Of a stretch of DNA of 64,000 bases, positions 36,407 to 44,900 are shown in pieces. Each line of letters begins with the position of its first letter. Positions within the stretch are counted from its first letter, which is position 1. The stretch spans positions 476,548 through 540,547 of the forward strand of contig WTPW01000202.1 of assembly GCA_009809945.1 (NCBI GenBank), written 5' to 3'. The notes below the pieces were generated by a model. That model worked only from the letters and a program-made list of their open reading frames with translations, did no database searches and was not told the origin of the DNA. The position numbers and the translations under genes were made by a program. This DNA is from Gigaspora margarita. Its lineage: Eukaryota; Glomeromycota; Glomeromycetes; Diversisporales; Gigasporaceae.

Positions 36407-37537
36407 CTAAATTAATGGTAGATTTGAAGTGTGTCTCCGGAAATATTCCCAGGTCTGTGTTTCCATAATATTTGATTGATCTTTGGCTTGGCAGATTTTG
36501 AGAAACATTGCTTTATTTGTGGAGTTTGTATGTATTTCAAATTTAAATCTTGTATTTCAGAATTTTTGTACAATTGTTTCTTCTCTTGATAGGTCCGATA
36601 TTGTTGAACATTCGCTGAATTTTGAGGCTATTTCTTGCCTTTTTTTTAGTTCGAATATGGATAGATATTTATGTCCTTTATATATTTTTTCAATTTTTTG
36701 TATTTTTTGTTCAATTCTTCGGAGTGGTTGTACTATTGCTTGGAGTTTCTTTTTATATTTTACTAGTATTTGTATTTCATATGAAGAGAGTTTCTCAAGT
36801 TTTAGGTCCATTATTGGGAATTCTTCATCTATTTCAGGTAATTGGTCAAATGGTATTTCTATATTAATATCTTTAAGGAATGTTTTTGATTTTAGTTGGT
36901 TTTTTGTTTTCTCAGCTTCTTTTTGTTTTGTAGACTTTTGTTGCTTATACTCTATTATAAATGTTGAATCAGATATTTCTTGTTTGTATGTATTTATTTT
37001 TTCTTGTATTAATTCTATGTTTTCTTCAAGTATTGGTACTAGTTCTTTTCGATATTTTAACACATCTTTTATTTTATAAATATGCCATGGTCCTAATGTT
37101 TCCTGTTTAGTGTGTTGGGGTTTAAGTTCTTCCAGTGGGTATATAAATATGGCTAAAGTTACTATATAGCTTGCTTCTCTTTATGTACAATTATCTGCTT
37201 TCCATTCTTTAGTTGAGTAGTATGATTGTTCAAATATTTTTAATAGTTTTTCATTTCTTAGTACAATTTCTGTTTCTTCGAAACATTCTCTTATTACACA
37301 TGCTTCCATACATTCATTTTTGTTATAATCTGCTTTTCCTCCTGGTCCATTAAGTTTTAAATAAAAATCTTTATTTGGGTTGATTCTTTGTGATAATAAA
37401 ATGTATATTTCGTTATTAACCTCTACAAAGAATATTAATTGACTCATTTTTCGTTCTGGTAGAAATGATATTTGTGTCTCTTTATTGAATTGGCTATTCC
37501 AGTATTCAATTAGGTTGTTGTTCCCAATATTGTTCAT
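36407..37537 (-). pseudogene. Nudix hydrolase with long C-terminal extension
   Basis: It starts at ATG 37537, overlapping the previous gene by 32 bases. The Nudix box is clear at residues 65-90: GGKADYNKNECMEACVIREC then FEETEI, giving E-x7-RE-x2-EE. The Gly-to-Glu spacing is two or three residues longer than the usual G-x5-E, and the final Gly of the box is Glu. The open frame ends at TAA 37183-37181, but the Nudix fold clearly continues past it in the same frame (YIVTLAIFIYPLEELKPQ, GPWHIYKI). A helical C-terminal region follows, then a TGA (36559-36557) and a TAG stop (36409-36407). The reaction would be hydrolysis of a nucleoside diphosphate linked to another moiety; the substrate cannot be told. 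Confidence 0.8.
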
Positions 37538-38072
37538 GGTGTTCTTTTAATTCGTTAAAATCTTCTACTATACAGTATTTATCGTTTATCCAGATTCCTG
37601 TTTGTTTTTCGTAAAGTTTTTCTAGGTTTCTTATATATGCTGTTTGTAATCGTTCTTGTTTTTCTTTCAGGGCTTGTTCTTCTGTTTGGTATTCTAGTCC
37701 GTCTAGATAGTTTAATACTAATGTTATTCCTTTGATTATTTTGGTAATTTCATAGTATTCCTGATTTTTATAACAATTATAGATGCTGAAGGTTTCTTTA
37801 TTTTGTGCTTCGTATCTTAATGCCAATGGAAATAGTTCTTCTTCTAGTTTTAATTTTAGTTCTTTTAAGGAAGTTTCAAGGAATTCTACTGTTTCTTTCT
37901 TTTTGTTTCTTTTAATATATTTTATTTCTCCCAGATTTTTTGGTTTTGTATAGAATGTATAATATTGTTCAAATAGTTTCTTTGGTTTTATATATTCTAA
38001 TTTTAATGTGATTCTTCTAACACTTGGTCTATAAGGATATTGATTATTATTGGGTCTCGAGTTGTAGCTCAT
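37506..38072 (-). CDS. Helical protein, member of a small local family
   Basis: 188 codons, starting MSYNSRPNNNQYP. The ATG follows an in-frame TAA directly (TAAATG), and the end overlaps the Nudix start. The middle has the motif SIYNCYKNQEYYEI (residues 98-111) and then long charged helices. A similar order occurs in the products of 38669-38208 (NIYNCYADDHCWEK) and 40953-40480 (NTYKDQEYSFLFEK). Function unknown; the size and helical content would suit a structural or coat-related protein, but that is a guess. Confidence 0.6.
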   Translation of the reverse strand: MSYNSRPNNNQYPYRPSVRRITLKLEYIKPKKLFEQYYTFYTKPKNLGEIKYIKRNKKKETVEFLETSLKELKLKLEEELFPLALRYEAQNKETFSIYNCYKNQEYYEITKIIKGITLVLNYLDGLEYQTEEQALKEKQERLQTAYIRNLEKLYEKQTGIWINDKYCIVEDFNELKEHHEQYWEQQPN

Positions 38073-38211
38073 TTAAGTCCTTGTATGGGTTTGTTTTTAT
38101 CCAATAAATTAATAGTATGGGTGTTAGTATTAATAATATACACAGTAATATGAATGCTATTAATGTTATTGTGTCGTATTTTGCTACTTCTTCCAGATCT
38201 AATTTGACTAT
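38047..38211 (-). pseudogene. Small single-pass membrane protein, start codon lost
   Basis: About 54 codons end at TAA 38049-38047: an acidic N-terminus (KLDLEEVAKYD), a strong transmembrane segment (TLIAFILLCILLILTPILL), then YWIKTNPY and a polar tail. The first codon would be ATA at 38211-38209, overlapping the previous stop. A single C-to-T change on the plus strand at 38209 would have turned ATG into ATA here and TGG into TAG in the upstream gene. The end overlaps the next ATG (38072). Confidence 0.5.
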
Positions 38212-38669
38212 ATGTTCTTTTCGTCTGTAATATCTTCAAGTATTTTAGCTCTTTTAATGCTTAAGATTACTTGCTTTATTAAATCTGCGTATCTGATGTT
38301 TGCAGTTGCTATTCCTATTTCTAATTCTAAATATGGCTCTTCAATTTGTTCTATTAATTTATGGATATCTCGTGCTAGACTTAATTTTTCCCAGCAGTGG
38401 TCATCTGCGTAACAGTTGTAAATGTTTATTTCTCCTTTTATATTTTGGGTCTCTTTTCTTTTGATGGTATATTTTTCTAAGTTGTTAATTATTATTCTAT
38501 TAAGATAATCTAATTTAAAATATAGTTGATTGTGTTCTAAATATTCTGGTTCTTTTACTTTTTTCTCAGTGGATCCTGTATAATATCCAAATTCTTCAAT
38601 TTTCTTTCTGGTTTTTGAGAAGTATTCTTCTTTTAATTCTTCTATGAGCGAATCTTTTTTTATATTCAT
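38208..38669 (-). CDS. Helical protein with NIYNCY motif
   Basis: 153 codons starting MNIKKDSLIEELKEEY. The ATG lies directly after the upstream stop (TAAATG). It is rich in Glu, Lys and Ile with long predicted helices. NIYNCYADDHCWEK at residues 83-96 matches the local family motif. It ends in TAG, which may be a mutated TGG (see the small membrane gene that follows). Function unknown. Confidence 0.6.
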   Translation of the reverse strand: MNIKKDSLIEELKEEYFSKTRKKIEEFGYYTGSTEKKVKEPEYLEHNQLYFKLDYLNRIIINNLEKYTIKRKETQNIKGEINIYNCYADDHCWEKLSLARDIHKLIEQIEEPYLELEIGIATANIRYADLIKQVILSIKRAKILEDITDEKNI

Positions 38670-39527
38670 TTAAATAGAGTTTCTTCTTTCTTTTATATAG
38701 TCAAATGGTTTTTCAATTAATTCGTTTAGTCTTTGCTTTACTTTTTCTATTCTTAGGAGATTCCTTTCTTGAGCTTCTTTTTCTAATTGGAGTCTTTTTA
38801 CTTCTGAGTGTAAAGATTTGTGGTGTTCTTCTTCTTCAAATAAATATGCGTTTCGCGCTCCTTCACAGTATAAGATATTATCAATAACTTCTAGGTGATG
38901 TAATATCTGGTTCTTGAAATTGAAAGGCAGGATTGTAAATTGATGATCAAAATCTCCATAGAATACTATTCTTCTTTCTATTTGATCTTGGGTTTCATTT
39001 TCAATTCCTTCACTTTCACTTTCTTTGTTTTCAGATTCACTGTCAGATTCTTCTTCTACTATTTTACAGAATTCTGGTATTTCTAGTATTATTCTTTTCT
39101 TTATTCCTGATAGTTGTGCTTGGGTATTTTCTAAGAATTCGTTATATATATCTCTTTGTCTTTCATACTCTTTTAATAGAGCTCGTTCTGTAAGGTTTGG
39201 ATTTCCTTTTTTTACTTTTACTGTAATGTGAGGTGGTATTTTTTTTGGTCTTTCTTCGTTGAATTCTAAATTTCGAGAGTAAAAGTAATTTCCTATTCCT
39301 CTAGCTCCTTCAAGGGTTAATAAGATTGCTCCTAGTCTTGAATTATTTGTTGGCTTTATTCTTTCAATAAGGTCATTTATTGTTTTCCAAATGTCGTCTG
39401 ATATTTCTTCAGGTGTTCTTTGTTCTAAAATTTCTTTATTTTTATCGTACCACTTGTTTTTATCCTTTTGTGACCTATTTCCTAGTTTCCAATTAAATCT
39501 GAATTGCCTAAGTTCTTCTTGGCTCAT
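38670..39527 (-). CDS. Large charged coiled-coil protein
   Basis: 285 codons, intact, starting MSQEELRQFRFNWKLG. The ATG overlaps the end of the preceding small membrane frame, and the stop (TAA) touches the next ATG. It has a polyacidic stretch around residues 153-170 (EEESDSESENKESESEG) and a C-terminal coiled coil (HHKSLHSEVKRLQLEKEAQE, residues 230-275). The family is not recognised. Confidence 0.6.
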   Translation of the reverse strand: MSQEELRQFRFNWKLGNRSQKDKNKWYDKNKEILEQRTPEEISDDIWKTINDLIERIKPTNNSRLGAILLTLEGARGIGNYFYSRNLEFNEERPKKIPPHITVKVKKGNPNLTERALLKEYERQRDIYNEFLENTQAQLSGIKKRIILEIPEFCKIVEEESDSESENKESESEGIENETQDQIERRIVFYGDFDHQFTILPFNFKNQILHHLEVIDNILYCEGARNAYLFEEEEHHKSLHSEVKRLQLEKEAQERNLLRIEKVKQRLNELIEKPFDYIKERRNSI

Positions 39528-39703
39528 TAATTTTCCTAGTTTGCTCTTTTTCTAATTTAATTGTATACGCTTCAATAATTCCTTCTTTAATTAGCTTTAC
39601 TATATAACAGGTTGCGGCTATTACTATTGTATGTTCTATTAATATGATAAACGTATGGTTACTTGGTTATAAGTTAATATTGATAATGAGAGGTGGTTCA
39701 TCT
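39508..39703 (-). pseudogene. Small membrane protein, degraded start
   Basis: A frame without ATG opens about 39703 (DEPPLIININL), has one in-frame TAA, then PSNHTFIILIEHTIVIAATCY as a likely transmembrane segment and a charged tail (IKLEKEQTRKIN). It ends at TAG 39510-39508 and overlaps the next gene. It parallels the small membrane gene at 38211. Confidence 0.4.
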
Positions 39704-39998
39704 ACAGTATGGTAATGTTTGTAAGTAGTATTACTTCCCACTTTGTTGTGTTAATATATTCTAAAGTTTTGGTTATTTTATCAGCTATTTCCCCTTTTAT
39801 AGATAGTATTATAATGCTTTTTATTTCTTCTTCAAGTATTTCTTGGTTTATTGATATAGATACTAGGGCTTTTCTACAGTATTCTTTTAGTCCAGGTGTT
39901 TCCAATGTTGAGGGTTCTTTTACTATTTCTGCCTTGTAGCTTTCAAGTAATGTTACTATCTTTTTGATATAATATATTTTGGTTTTCCTATTTGTCAT
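39702..39998 (-). CDS. Small helical protein
   Basis: 98 codons starting MTNRKTKIYYIKKIV, four bases after the preceding stop. It is mainly helical, with EYCRKALVSISINQEILEEE in the middle. The stop TAG is followed at once by ATG. Not recognised. Confidence 0.5.
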   Translation of the reverse strand: MTNRKTKIYYIKKIVTLLESYKAEIVKEPSTLETPGLKEYCRKALVSISINQEILEEEIKSIIILSIKGEIADKITKTLEYINTTKWEVILLTNITIL

Positions 39999-40002
39999 CC
40001 AG

Positions 40003-40386
40003 TTAAAATAGGTCAGTTGGTAGTTCTAATCTTTTATTGTTAATTTGGTCGTATGCGTAATATACAGTATATAATCCTGTTGCTGTTTTATATAGTATTC
40101 CCAGTGCTTCTGTGATAATTGGTATATTTATTAAAATTAAACTATTAGTTCTAGGATTACTTCTTAGTTGTATAGTTTCTTGTACTAACTGGCTATGGTG
40201 TTGTAATAAGTAGTTTTGGGTTGCTTGGGTTAGTCCTGTATTCACAAATATGATAGGTATTGCTTGATCATTTTGTTGTATCTGCCTTGCTCCATTTAAT
40301 GCTAATAATATCCTGTTTAAATATGCTGATTCATGTGGTGTTAGAATTTGGATGTTTCTTCTACTTAGTAGTGGTGCTCTAGACAT
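40003..40386 (-). CDS. Unrecognised 127-residue protein
   Basis: It starts MSRAPLLSRRNIQILTP at an ATG directly after a TGA (TGAATG) and ends TAA, four bases before the next ATG. Two moderately hydrophobic stretches (AIPIIFVNTGL and NSLILINIPIITEALGILYK, residues 44-54 and 82-101) suggest a compact domain. The frame upstream is open apart from that TGA, so it could also be the C-terminus of the preceding gene if the TGA arose from TGG. Confidence 0.55.
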   Translation of the reverse strand: MSRAPLLSRRNIQILTPHESAYLNRILLALNGARQIQQNDQAIPIIFVNTGLTQATQNYLLQHHSQLVQETIQLRSNPRTNSLILINIPIITEALGILYKTATGLYTVYYAYDQINNKRLELPTDLF

Positions 40387-40479
40387 TCACTTTTCTTTTT
40401 CTCTGCTATCTTTGATTTGTTGATATCTTGCACTAATTTGTTTATGAATTCTTTATCTTTTTGGGTTGTTATAGTTCAT
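40387..40479 (-). pseudogene. Short linker frame between two genes
   Basis: Thirty codons between TGAATG at 40482-40477 and TGAATG at 40389-40384, with one in-frame TAA (KR-TAA-RIHKQ). It is in the same frame as both neighbours. It is either a tiny gene or part of one long gene running 40953-40003. Confidence 0.35.
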
Positions 40480-40953
40480 TCAATACTTTGATTTTAATTT
40501 GTAAGTTCCTTCAAGTAATTGGTTTATAGTTGGTTTTATATATTCACTTGATCGGGTCATACACCCTTTTTCTAAAAACCAGTATTCTCTTAGGTTGCTT
40601 CCTTTAATATAAAATTCTACAATTTCAAGTATTTGTTCGAGATATTTCTTTTGAATTTCCAAACTTGGTAGTTTTTCTTCTTCAATTCACTTTATTGCTT
40701 TTCCGATTGTTGTTGCTTTTTCAAAAAGAAATGAATATTCTTGGTCTTTATATGTGTTGGTTAAGGTAAGCCTTTCTTGTATTGACTGTATTTGGGTTTC
40801 TATTTGACTGAGTATTTCCTGTAGTTTGAGTTTTAATATTTCCGTTGATAATATTTGTTCAACAAAGTTTTGTTCGTTTGAGTCTTGAAGATCAATAAAG
40901 TCTTTTGTAATTCTTCTTATAAAAGTTTTTTGTTCGAACATTTCTATATTCAT
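40480..40953 (-). pseudogene. Helical protein, local family member, one in-frame TGA
   Basis: It starts MNIEMFEQKTFIRRITK. The motif NTYKDQEYSFLFEKATTIGK (residues 65-84) resembles the SIYNCYKNQEYYEI motif of the 38072 gene, with a similar helix pattern after it. A TGA at 40689-40687 (AIK-TGA-IEEEK) interrupts the helix at a place that suits Trp. The frame continues through EIQKKYLEQILEIVEFYIKG to TGA 40482-40480. Confidence 0.5.
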
Positions 40954-40963
40954 TCAGGGCTAT

Positions 40964-41305
40964 TTACTTTGGATAAATTAATTCTGATAGTAGTCCTTTA
41001 TTGATTTTCTCGTGGTTATAATTTGCAATTTGTTTGTATATTTCCCAGCTTTCTTTATTTATTCCTGAGTTAAGTAGTTCTTCTATTTTTTTTCGGTGTG
41101 GGTGTTCTGTTTTAAACTTGTCTTTCAAATATGTTTCAACCGCAAGTTCAGCAACGTCAGATGGTAAAAAGCCTTCATCGTATGTTGATACAAGTTTTCC
41201 TAGTAAGGATGTTAGGGTTGTAAGTTTTATTGCTAAGTTTCACTTCTTTTCTTTAAGAGTTATTCCTTGTTGTTCAGCTATCAGGCTTTCAAGGGTGTAG
41301 GTCAT
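40964..41305 (-). pseudogene. Unrecognised 113-residue protein, one in-frame TGA
   Basis: ATG at 41305 follows the upstream TAA with no spacer (TAAATG): MTYTLESLIAEQQGITLKEK. A TGA at 41242-41240 (KK-TGA-NLAIKL) lies where Trp or Arg fits. The rest (LPSDVAELAVETYLKDKF, SWEIYKQIANYNHEKINKG) is fluent coding text, ending TAA at 40966-40964. Confidence 0.5.
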
Positions 41306-41491
41306 TTAAATTCTTTTTAGTAGTCCTCGTTTCTTATAGAACTTTGTGTTTTTGCAAGTAATTCCTTTCCAGTCATACCCTTCACAAGTATTTGTTCTTT
41401 GAGAATATTTGTAGCGAAAATGTTCTTGTCTATAGCTATCACAAAATTTAGTGTTTCTTGAGGAATTTCTTGATTTTTGTTTTGTTTTCAT
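41306..41491 (-). CDS. Small basic Cys-containing protein
   Basis: 61 codons, starting MKTKQKSRNSSRNTKFC. Cysteines at 17, 36 and 46, many Arg/Lys/Tyr (FRYKYSQRTNTCEGYDW). It may bind nucleic acid, but no family is recognised. The stop touches the next ATG. The 230 bases upstream (41492-41719) hold no supported frame. Confidence 0.45.
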   Translation of the reverse strand: MKTKQKSRNSSRNTKFCDSYRQEHFRYKYSQRTNTCEGYDWKGITCKNTKFYKKRGLLKRI

Positions 41492-41719
41492 ATGTTATGC
41501 TTTGAGCATATAGGTTCATAGTTCAATTGTTAGTCCTTTTGTAGTTTTTTCGTTCACATTGTTTTGATAGTTCAATAGTTCAAAGGTTCTTTATTATTCT
41601 GGTACATTCGGTTCATTGGTTAAACAATATTGGTAATAAAATATAAATATTTATGATAGGTGATATTACTAAATATAGTTATATGGGTTTTTGGGCTAAT
41701 TAATATTTGTTTTGATTAT

Positions 41720-42119
41720 TCAATATCTATTGTTATATTTGGTCTTATGGTTTCTGAATTGTTTTGAGCATTTCAGTTCCTCATCATCACTTGATGATTG
41801 ATCAAGTTTCACATGGTCTTGAGTATCTCCCAAATTCCTTTTTAATTTTTGGTTTTCATTTTGAAGTTCAAGGGTCACTTGTTCTAAGATAGCAATTCTT
41901 CTTTACTGGTCCTTAATTTTTTGGGTTGCTACGAACTGTTTTTCCGCTAAGATCATAAACATAGCATGAAGCTCATCAATTTGGTTTTGGTTAGAGGTCC
42001 TAGGTGATGGCGATCTTGATCTTGGGATCTCTTCTATTTCTTCAAAATCTATTTGTTTATTGTTTGGTTCAACTGTTTCTGGAATTTGTTTATTAGTTCC
42101 ATTTCGGTTGGTAGGTCAT
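41720..42119 (-). pseudogene. SR-like and coiled-coil protein, one in-frame TAA
   Basis: It starts at ATG 42119 (MTYRNGTNKQIPET), overlapping the preceding gene in another frame. It has an SR-type patch (IPRSRSPSPRTS, residues 31-42), then LHAMFMILAEKQFVATQKIK and a coiled coil (LEQVTLELQNENQKLKR). A TAA in KDQ-TAA-RRIAIL fits a lost Gln. It ends at TGA 41722-41720. Confidence 0.5.
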
Positions 42120-42845
42120 TTTCTTGGTCTGACCCATTTAATTCTTTTGGTTCGATGATTAAATCAATTGTTTTCTCACTTATTTCTTTTTGGCATTTCT
42201 CACAGTATCCTTCATCGTTGAGTTCTTCATTTTTAAATAGCATTGTGCATTCTTTGCAGAGAGAAATTCTGAAATTTCATTGATTAAAATCTTCTTGGGC
42301 TTTTTCAATTTCTCTTCTTTTTTCAGCATTTGTCATTTTTGTAGTTCTTAATTCTGGTTCAAGAAAATTTTGTATTGCTTGTGCAGTTCCATTGAATTCT
42401 TCTTCATTTTCTAATTCAACATATCCTCCAGTCCTAATATGGTAATTGGTTCAGATGAGTAAATAATCCTTATGCATTTCTGGAACATTAGATGTATCAT
42501 CTGGATACTCATCATTGTGTATTTGGAAGAATTTGTCTTCATAATACCATCTGCTTGTATTTTCTCTGAATTCTAGCATATAGCTAAGAAGTCTTTTAAT
42601 TTGTGATTCATTAATATGATAAGGGGAGTGACAAAAATCAGGTGATTTTCTAGGGAAAGGGGGTAAAAAAAGTTGAAATTATATATAGGAACCTGACCAA
42701 ATCAATATTAAGGAGAAGGGAAGGGGTAGGTCTTTGATAAAAAATAATCAGGTGATTAATGATACGGCCCTAAGATATGTTAGTATCTTTTCTGGTAAAA
42801 TGCCTAATTTTCTTATCGATTTCTTCATTAGTTAATTCCTGAGGT
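42049..42845 (-). pseudogene. Acidic zinc-ribbon protein, interrupted by a MITE
   Basis: The frame opens near 42845 (ELTNEEIDKKIRHFTR), is split by MITE 42623-42770, and resumes with KRLLSYMLEFRENTSRWYY. Two TGAs (42453-42451, LLI-TGA-TNYHIRTGGY; 42279-42277, NQ-TGA-NFRISL) fit Trp. The end has paired cysteines CKEC and CEKCQ, a possible zinc ribbon. Function unknown; next to the zinc-knuckle gene it may share a nucleic-acid role. Confidence 0.5.
42623..42770. mobile_element. Tourist-like MITE, copy 2
   Basis: GGGGAGTGACAAAAATCAGG at the left and, inverted, GGGCCGTATCATTAATCACC at the right, with TAA on both sides (42620-42622 and 42771-42773). It is the same family as 23194-23344, in opposite orientation, and lies inside a gene of the large element. 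Confidence 0.85.
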
Positions 42846-43809
42846 TCTGGTAGTTTAGGTCATGAATGATTTGTGCGAATTTGTGTTTTTTATTACAAAA
42901 ATGTACGCCTTCATGGGTTTCCATTCTTTTAGTAACATTTGGTTTTTCACATAAACGGCAAAGAGCTTTTTTGCCTTGTTCGAGTCCTGAAGTAAAATAT
43001 CTTTTGCTTCTAGGATCCTTGAAGTCTAACGCTTCCATGAATTCGCAGTAACATCCTTTATAGTAAAGGGTTTCTTCAATGTAAATTACATTGTATGAAT
43101 ATGGATCTGTAAATAGTTCTCTTATGAAGTAAAGGTCTTCTTTAGCAGTAGGTCTGTTGCATTCTTTTCTACAACAATGGTGCTTATCTTGTTGGTTGTT
43201 ATAAGCAGCCCAATTGATATGCTCTTTTCTTCTTTGAATAATTCTTTCAGGATTACATTTACAGAATATGTTCGCATTTTCTTTTAGAAGTCTAATAACT
43301 TTACATTGATNGTTTTCGTGTTCTCCAGTTTTACAATAAGTACAAAATTTGGATGTTGATATTGACGCGCTAGTGTTTGTGCCACTAGAATTTTGAAGAT
43401 CCTTTCTTGCTTCATCACAGTCACGTGCTTGATGTCCTAATTCTTTACAGTTGTAACATTTGTTCATAGGGCAATAGTGATTAGTATGTCTAGGTTCTTT
43501 GCAAATATTACAAGTATATTTTCCTTGATTCTTCTGTTTGTCTTTTATTTCATAAAAGGATTCCTTTTCTTTTCCTTTGGAAGTGCTGGTTCCTTTAAGG
43601 TATGGGTTGTTTGGTAGGTTAGTTCCAAACAAGTCATTCTTAATTTCTTCAGCTAGTTTTCTGAGAGTGTTATTCTTCCAGTCTTGGATATTTTGGATTT
43701 CTTCATTGGCCAGAGGGGTTAGATTATACTTGCATTGGTAGTCCTTAGGGTCCTGAACGTAAAGGTTACATTTCTTGCAGTAGAAGTTTCCAAATCCTTT
43801 AGGGTTCAT
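42832..43809 (-). CDS. Multi-zinc-knuckle nucleic-acid-binding protein
   Basis: I choose ATG 43809 (MNPKGFGNFYCKKC); the frame is open six codons further. It is an intact frame of 325 codons. Metal-binding groups in order: CKKC at residues 11-14; three CCHC knuckles with CX2CX4HX4C spacing (CNICKEPRHTNHYC, CYNCKELGHQARDC and CTYCKTGEHEN-QC); then more Cys/His pairs (FCKCN, HHCCRKEC, GCYCEF, CRLCEKPN with a later H and C). CCHC knuckles bind single-stranded nucleic acid in Gag and related proteins. One codon contains an N (43312). This is a second knuckle protein besides the gag-like gene, so it may act as a separate nucleocapsid or chaperone. Confidence 0.75.
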   Translation of the reverse strand: MNPKGFGNFYCKKCNLYVQDPKDYQCKYNLTPLANEEIQNIQDWKNNTLRKLAEEIKNDLFGTNLPNNPYLKGTSTSKGKEKESFYEIKDKQKNQGKYTCNICKEPRHTNHYCPMNKCYNCKELGHQARDCDEARKDLQNSSGTNTSASISTSKFCTYCKTGEHENXQCKVIRLLKENANIFCKCNPERIIQRRKEHINWAAYNNQQDKHHCCRKECNRPTAKEDLYFIRELFTDPYSYNVIYIEETLYYKGCYCEFMEALDFKDPRSKRYFTSGLEQGKKALCRLCEKPNVTKRMETHEGVHFCNKKHKFAQIIHDLNYQNLRN

Positions 43810-43829
43810 TTTGATTTCAGGGTTCAATT

Positions 43830-43963
43830 TTATTAAGTTCTTTATTTTTGGGGTTTCTTTAGTTTTTCCTGTAAGTTCAATTTATCCTTTAGGTTGGTTC
43901 ACTGGGGTGTGCTTTTATATTTTCTAGTTTGTTTAGTTTGTTTGTTTTGATTATTAATCAAAG
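43830..43963. other. Short spacer before the zinc-knuckle gene
   Basis: 134 bases of A-rich transcript-sense sequence, one of the few real gaps between genes in the array. I see no motif. Confidence 0.4.
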
Positions 43964-44898
43964 TTACTTAGTTTCATAATTTTCAATGAGTTCAATGATA
44001 TCTTCATATTTATTTTGTAAACATTCAATATACGCGTTCCATAGGCGTTGTTTATTTTGTCTATGCCATATTTGTTCTATAAGGTGTTTCAGAAAATCCT
44101 TTTTATTCTGATTTCTTTTTGGTATTGAGTCTTTTAACATGCGCCATGTTGCTTCAATATTATTGGTGTGATATATTTTTAATTCGTTTGTTGTTTCATC
44201 AAAGTCAATTATTCTCATTCCTTGGCTGTGGTTTTTTGGTGATGCTAAATTCCTAGTCGTGTGAAGATTTGGTCATAACTTTTGAACATATCTGAATAGA
44301 TTATTGAGTTTGGGTGTACATATTTCTGGATAAGGTTCAATAAGGTATCAGCAGTTCAGTCCTTACAAATTGTTGCAAATATTTGTTCTTCAGGAGTTCT
44401 TTCTATTTCTCCAAATATCTATAGTTGTTCAAATTTGTTTTGGCAATTCTTGTAAAACAATGACTCATTTATCTCTACAATAATATCAGGTCCTTCTATC
44501 TTAGTTTCACACATTTGAATTTCTTGGATCACAATGGTTCTAAAAGTTTGTGTCCATCTTGTGATGTTGGCAGGTGTAATGTTCATATAAATATTGAGTT
44601 GTTTACGCGTTGCCTTACTTAACCAAAAATAGCTTAATTCTATTATCTGGTTACAATCTAATTTGGCATTTGAGAATATTGTTCTATTAAAGATTGATAT
44701 CCTTTTTCAGCAATCTCTTTTCCCACAGTTGAATAATAATGTTTTGGTCTCGAGGTTCATGTTTGGATTATTATAATATAAACAAGTCATAGTCCTAGGT
44801 AGTACTAATAAGTCCTGTAAGTATTCTAAGCATCTAGATTTATTTTCAATTATTTCTTTAATTTGATGTAAGGGCGGTATTTGTAGTATTAATTCCAT
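43964..44898 (-). pseudogene. IS1595/Merlin-type (ISXO2-like) DDE transposase in integrase position
   Basis: It starts at ATG 44898, two bases after the RNase H stop. N-terminal zinc part: TCLYYNNP then FNCGKRDC. Then the family's core: IELSYFWLSKATRKQLNIYM and NITRWTQTF (helix-turn-helix like), GPDIIVEINESLF (first acidic position), FGEIERTPEEQ, NSIIYSDMFKSYD (second Asp), and after a frameshift near 44225 HTNNIEATWRMLKDSIPK (final Glu) with a helical tail. This order (EIDES, FGGIER, D-RKAY, HTN-IE--W) is that of IS1595/Merlin enzymes, not of rve integrases. The first Asp is Asn here (AAT). Stops: TGA 44709-44707, TAG 44421-44419 (Trp expected), TGA 44358-44356 (Arg expected), TAG 44247-44245. 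It would cut and join DNA. Confidence 0.8.
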
Positions 44899-44900
44899 TT

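Noticed and set aside
36483..37079. Plus-strand open frames opposite the array (for example 36483-37079, 50113-50523)
   Set aside because: They are Phe/Ile/Ser-rich mirror readings of real minus-strand genes.
43964..44898. A retroviral-type integrase (rve, HHCC) downstream of RNase H
   Set aside because: The motifs and their spacing fit IS1595/Merlin enzymes; no HHCC finger or rve DDE spacing is visible.
43964..44898. The transposase gene as a passenger Merlin transposon
   Set aside because: I found no inverted repeats or 8-9-bp duplications around it, and its start is two bases from the RNase H stop. Not fully excluded.
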